A stretch of 9,885 bases of DNA. It comes from Myxococcales bacterium. GTDB taxonomy: Bacteria > Myxococcota > Myxococcia > Myxococcales > Anaeromyxobacteraceae. The stretch covers positions 1-9,885 of the forward strand of contig JAJZTO010000072.1 of assembly GCA_021848865.1 (NCBI GenBank). Direction: 5' to 3'. The notes under the pieces are model-generated. The model did not search any database, was not told the origin of the DNA, and saw only the letters and a program-made list of their open reading frames with translations. Shown in pieces: positions 7,666 to 9,885 of this stretch. Numbering within the stretch: the stretch's first letter is position 1; each line of letters begins with the position of its first letter. The translations under genes were made by a program, and so were the position numbers.

Positions 7666-7710
7666 GTTCGGGCCCTGCCCGAGCCACGCCCGGCGCGCGT
7701 CGGGGACCGT

Positions 7711-7720
7711 TGCCCGGGCA
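7711..7720. repeat. 10-bp perfect palindrome in the dld leader
   Basis: TGCCCGGGCA is its own reverse complement. It lies about 55 bp upstream of the dld start codon, probably inside the 5' untranslated leader. It may be a minor protein site or chance in GC-rich DNA; nothing else in the window repeats it. Confidence 0.25.
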
Positions 7721-7745
7721 CCGCACGCCGGCTTGCGAGACGCGA

Positions 7746-7751
7746 ATTTCA
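7746..7751 (-). promoter_or_regulatory. Candidate -10 element of the lactate operon promoter
   Basis: TGAAAT on the minus strand matches four of six bases of TATAAT and sits in one of the few AT-rich spots of the region. No TTGACA-like hexamer lies 16-18 bp upstream; instead the last of the phased repeats (7762-7770) falls just downstream of and overlapping the -35 position. A poor -35 covered by an activator site is what an activator-dependent promoter looks like. The resulting leader would be about 80 nt. No transcript data exist here, so this is a proposal. Confidence 0.3.
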
Positions 7752-7761
7752 CCACGCCGGG

Positions 7762-7834
7762 TGCGACCGGGAGGCGCAAAACGGGTGAGCGGCCCCGAGA
7801 GGGCTGCGACCGGCCGAAATTCCCGGGTGACCGG
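7762..7834 (-). promoter_or_regulatory. Four helically phased direct repeats, candidate LytTR/BtsR operator array
   Basis: Read on the minus strand, four 9-bp sites occur in the same orientation: CCGGTCACC (7834-7826), CCGGTCGCA (7813-7805), CCGCTCACC (7792-7784) and CCGGTCGCA (7770-7762). Their starts are 21, 21 and 22 bp apart, two DNA turns each. LytTR-domain regulators bind two direct repeats of about 9 bp separated by 12-13 bp, which is the same 21-22 bp step. The E. coli BtsR motif, as I recall it, is ACC(G/A)CT(C/T)A-N13 repeated; the third site with its preceding G (GCCGCTCA) matches 7 of 8 positions. The alternation ACC/GCA/ACC/GCA means the array can also be seen as a 42-43 bp unit present twice. 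A BtsR-type gene ends 30 bp upstream, and the dld start lies about 105 bp downstream. Confidence 0.6.
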
Positions 7835-7851
7835 CAACCCGGTGGCCCGGG
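7822..7851 (-). terminator. Hairpin after btsR, possible weak terminator overlapping the first phased repeat
   Basis: From 12 nt past the btsR stop, a stem of six pairs (CCCGGG 7851-7846 with CCCGGG 7827-7822), a 2x2 internal loop and a second stem of five pairs (ACCGG 7843-7839 with CCGGT 7834-7830) close a GTTG loop. AATTT follows directly, giving only three U residues, so termination would be partial. The 3' arm overlaps the first phased repeat (7826-7834), so the sequence may have a double use or may serve only as an operator. Confidence 0.4.
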
Positions 7852-7863
7852 CGCCGCGACGCG

Positions 7864-8568
7864 TCAAGCGATGCCGAGCCGCTCCTTGAGCTTCGCCAGG
7901 AAGCGGCGGCTCACCGGCACCACGCGCCCGCCCCGGGTCCTGATCACCGGCGCCTCCTCACCCACGGTGATCTCGTCGACCCGGGCGACGTTGACGAGGT
8001 ACTGCTTGTGGCAGCGCATCAGCCCGGCCCGCTCCTCCAGCACCTTGAGCGTCAACTCGGTGAAGAGCTCGCCGGCGGGGCAGACCACGTAGACCCCGGC
8101 CTCCCCGGAGCGCACGAACTCGACGTCGGCGACGTCCACCAGCTTGATGGACCGCTGGCCCAGGCAGGGGATGCGCCGCACCGGCTCGGCGGGGAGCGGC
8201 ACCGCCGGGCCCGCCGCCGGGCGCCGCAGCCGCTCCAGCGTCCGCGCCAGCCGCTCCCGGGCCACCGGCTTCAGCAGGTAGTCGGCGGCGCTCTCCTCGA
8301 AGGCCCGCACCGCGAAGGCGTCGTGCGCGGTGACGAAGACCACCCGGGGGAGGACGGCCGGATCGATCATCGCCAGCAGCTCGAAGCCGTTCACCGCCGG
8401 CATCTGGACGTCGAGGAAGAGCACCTCGGGCCGGAGCAGGCGGATGGCGGGCAGCGCCTCCAGCGCGTTCCCGCAGCTCCCCACCACCTCCACCTCGCCG
8501 GTCTCGGCGAGCAGCGCCGCCAGCTCGTCGCGGGCGTGCAGCTCGTCGTCCACCACCAGGGCCCGCAT
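7864..8568 (-). CDS. btsR: BtsR/YehT-type LytTR response regulator
   Basis: This 234-residue protein is a receiver plus LytTR DNA-binding regulator. The receiver (1-118) has the acidic pair D7-D8, phospho-acceptor D53 in FLDVQMP, T80 and K100. After a Pro/Ala linker, the LytTR domain (about 132-233) carries IPCLG (133-137), FTELTLKVLEER (169-180), MRCHKQYLVN (184-193) and VPVSRR (217-222). These blocks and the length agree closely with E. coli BtsR (239 residues), more than with LytR or AgrA. It starts at ATG 8566-8568, overlapping the kinase stop by one base (TGATG), which implies coupled translation; the nearest purine run, GGGGG at 8579-8583, is distant. In E. coli BtsR activates a pyruvate transporter gene. 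Here the next gene downstream begins the lactate operon, and the gap holds repeats with LytTR spacing, so I infer that operon as a target. Confidence 0.93.
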   Translation of the reverse strand: MRALVVDDELHARDELAALLAETGEVEVVGSCGNALEALPAIRLLRPEVLFLDVQMPAVNGFELLAMIDPAVLPRVVFVTAHDAFAVRAFEESAADYLLKPVARERLARTLERLRRPAAGPAVPLPAEPVRRIPCLGQRSIKLVDVADVEFVRSGEAGVYVVCPAGELFTELTLKVLEERAGLMRCHKQYLVNVARVDEITVGEEAPVIRTRGGRVVPVSRRFLAKLKERLGIA

Positions 8569-9885
8569 CACGCGCGCGCCCCCGCCACCGGGACCCGGAT
8601 GGTGACCCGGGTCAGCTCGCCGGGGACGCACTCCACCCGCAGGCCGTACTCCGGCCCCATGAGGTTGCGGATCCGCTTGTCCACGATGCGCATCCCCAGG
8701 CCGCCCCGCTCCCCCGGGTCCAGGTAGGCCCCGGCGTTGTCCTCCACCAGGAGGTGGGCCACCCCGTCCTGGGCGAAGGCGCGGATGCGGGCCACCCCGG
8801 GCTTCAGGATGGTGGAGAGGCCGTGCTTGAAGGCGTTCTCCACCACCGGCTGCAGGGTGAAGGTGGGCAGCCGCAGGCCGAGCAGCGCCTCGTCCACCTC
8901 GGTCTCCACCGTGATCCGGCCCTGGTGGCGCGCCTTCTCGATCTCCAGGTAGCTGCGGACGTGCTCCAGCTCCTCGGCCAGCGAGGAGACGTCCTCCTGC
9001 CGCTTCAGGTTCTTCCGGAAGAAGGTGGCGAGGTGGACCAGCAGCTCGCGGGCGCGCACCGCGTCGGTGCGCAGGATGGCGACGATGGTGTTCAGCGAGT
9101 TGAAGAGGAAGTGCGGGTTCACCTGCGCCTGCACCAGCTTCAGCTCCGACACCGTGAGCAGGTTCTTCTGCTCCTGGTAGCGGGCCACCAGCAGCTGGTT
9201 GGAGAGCAGCGCGGCGATGCCCTCCCCCAGCGACCGATTCATGTTCAGGAAACGCTGGTGGCGCGGCTCGAAGAGCTGCACCGTGCCGATGACGGCGCCG
9301 TCCAGGTGGAGCGGCGCCACCAGCACCGACCCGAGCGGGCACCCCGGCGTGATCGGGCAGGTGAACTGCTCCCGCTCCCCGTCGGCGAAGACCAGCTCGT
9401 TCCGGGCGATGGCGCGGCGGGAGAGGGGCGAGGCGATGGGCCCGGGGAGGTGGTGGTCGGAGCCCCGCCCCACGAAGGCCAGCACGCTCTCGGTGTCGGT
9501 GACGGCCACCGCCCCCACGCCGGTCTCCTCCAGGATGATGTGGGCCAGGTCGCCGGCGGCGGCGCGGTCGAACCCCTTCGCCAGCAGCCCCAGGGTCCGC
9601 TCGGCGACGCGCAGGGCGCGGGCCGAGGAGGCGGCGGCGACGCGGTCGAAGACCATCTGCCGGTCCTGGACCACCGACATGAAGAGGGCCGCGCCCACCG
9701 GGTTCGCCAGGACCATCGGAGGGCCGATGAGCCGGACCAGCGCCACCGCGTCGGGCCAGGGGTGGGCGAGCAGGAGGACGATCCCCATGTGGATCACCTC
9801 CCCGCCCAGGGTGACGAGGAAGGCCACCCGCCAGGAGAGCAGCCGCTCCGGCGCGCCACGCCGGAGGTACCAGAGGTGGACCAGG
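8568..9885 (-). CDS. btsS: BtsS/YehU-type sensor histidine kinase (5' end outside window)
   Basis: The frame runs off the right edge with 438 codons visible; the N-terminal transmembrane part, about 120 residues by comparison with E. coli BtsS (561), is missing. Visible order: the last membrane helices of the 5TMR-LYT sensor region (about 20-75, ending ANPVGAALFM), a GAF-like domain (about 95-230) with DHHLPG (143-148) and two cysteines C177 and C182, then a LytS-type kinase core. The core shows the phospho-acceptor H258 in QVNPHFLFNSLNTI, N350 in PVVENAFKHG and GGLGM (394-398). These features, including the cysteine pair, agree with E. coli BtsS, a high-affinity pyruvate sensor. The GTG at 9825-9827 is not the start, since 19 further in-frame codons precede it (LVHLWYLRRG...) and align with the family. 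The ligand-binding helices lie outside the window, so pyruvate specificity is inferred. Its promoter is not visible. Confidence 0.93.
   Translation of the reverse strand, partial: LVHLWYLRRGAPERLLSWRVAFLVTLGGEVIHMGIVLLLAHPWPDAVALVRLIGPPMVLANPVGAALFMSVVQDRQMVFDRVAAASSARALRVAERTLGLLAKGFDRAAAGDLAHIILEETGVGAVAVTDTESVLAFVGRGSDHHLPGPIASPLSRRAIARNELVFADGEREQFTCPITPGCPLGSVLVAPLHLDGAVIGTVQLFEPRHQRFLNMNRSLGEGIAALLSNQLLVARYQEQKNLLTVSELKLVQAQVNPHFLFNSLNTIVAILRTDAVRARELLVHLATFFRKNLKRQEDVSSLAEELEHVRSYLEIEKARHQGRITVETEVDEALLGLRLPTFTLQPVVENAFKHGLSTILKPGVARIRAFAQDGVAHLLVEDNAGAYLDPGERGGLGMRIVDKRIRNLMGPEYGLRVECVPGELTRVTIRVPVAGARA

Larger units (their letters stand above)
7658..7863. other. Intergenic control region between btsSR and the lactate operon
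   Basis: This is the longest non-coding stretch in the window. It holds the post-btsR hairpin, four phased repeats, an inverted pair GAATTTC (7744-7750) and GAAATTC (7816-7822) flanking three of the repeats, the candidate -10 element and a GC-rich leader. I looked for a -24/-12 sigma-54 promoter and saw none that keeps both GG and GC with correct spacing. Confidence 0.6.

Noticed and set aside
7681..7760. Possible sigma-54 (-24/-12) promoter upstream of dld
   Set aside because: Several GG and TTGC fragments occur, but none has the required GG-N10-GC spacing on the transcribed strand.
7658..7867. 70-residue N-terminal extension of the D-lactate dehydrogenase
   Set aside because: The frame is open, but the extension is Arg/Pro/Gly-rich, overlaps btsR by a few bases and covers the repeat array and candidate promoter; the family start is better placed at 7657.
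4880..8092. Plus-strand open frame of more than 1000 codons
   Set aside because: It is antisense to dld and part of btsR, crosses the control region, and shows no motif; stop-free antisense frames of this size are routine in such DNA.
1..9885. Mobile elements, CRISPR arrays, tRNA or rRNA genes
   Set aside because: No transposase-like frame, regular spaced repeat array, terminal inverted repeat, or cloverleaf-forming CCA-type segment was seen; the gene layout is uniform and uninterrupted.

Overview
The window is about 70% or more G+C. Every gene I can support lies on the minus strand and is packed tightly, and codon third positions are almost always G or C. The lactate-gene layout, the basic Ala/Lys/Arg/Pro-rich protein tail and the base composition would suit a high-GC Myxococcota bacterium such as Anaeromyxobacter. 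That placement is an inference from style, not a proof.

Reading in the direction of transcription (right to left), the window opens inside a sensor kinase gene that runs off the right edge (8568-9885). It is followed, with a 1-base TGATG overlap, by a LytTR response regulator (7864-8568). Both proteins match E. coli BtsS/BtsR (YehU/YehT), the pyruvate-sensing two-component system, motif by motif as I remember those sequences. A 206-bp intergenic region (7658-7863) comes next and is the only sizeable non-coding stretch; no gene-free stretch exceeds 300 bases. It holds a hairpin just after btsR, and four direct repeats of CCGGTCRCM type whose starts step by 21, 21 and 22 bp. That is the spacing of LytTR half-sites. 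An AT-rich candidate -10 element follows the repeats.

The lactate operon follows: a large FAD/Fe-S D-lactate dehydrogenase of the Dld-II type (4799-7657), an L-lactate permease (2995-4782), and the three-part L-lactate dehydrogenase lutA, lutB and lutC (2172-2915, 802-2169, 225-815). Gene gaps are 16, 79 and 2 bp, and lutB and lutC overlap by 14 bp. The 79-bp gap carries a perfect 12-bp-arm GC hairpin. The gene content is the same as the Shewanella lactate locus (permease, Dld-II, LldEFG). It should import lactate, oxidise both stereoisomers to pyruvate and pass electrons to the respiratory chain. At the left edge, an unidentified protein with a strongly basic N-terminus (1-215) starts 9 nt after lutC, in the same reading frame.

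The most interesting point is regulatory. A BtsSR-type system, known in E. coli for sensing external pyruvate and switching on a pyruvate transporter gene, sits directly upstream of a complete lactate-to-pyruvate operon. The gap between them holds phased repeats resembling the BtsR motif. No GntR- or LysR-type lactate regulator is seen in the window.
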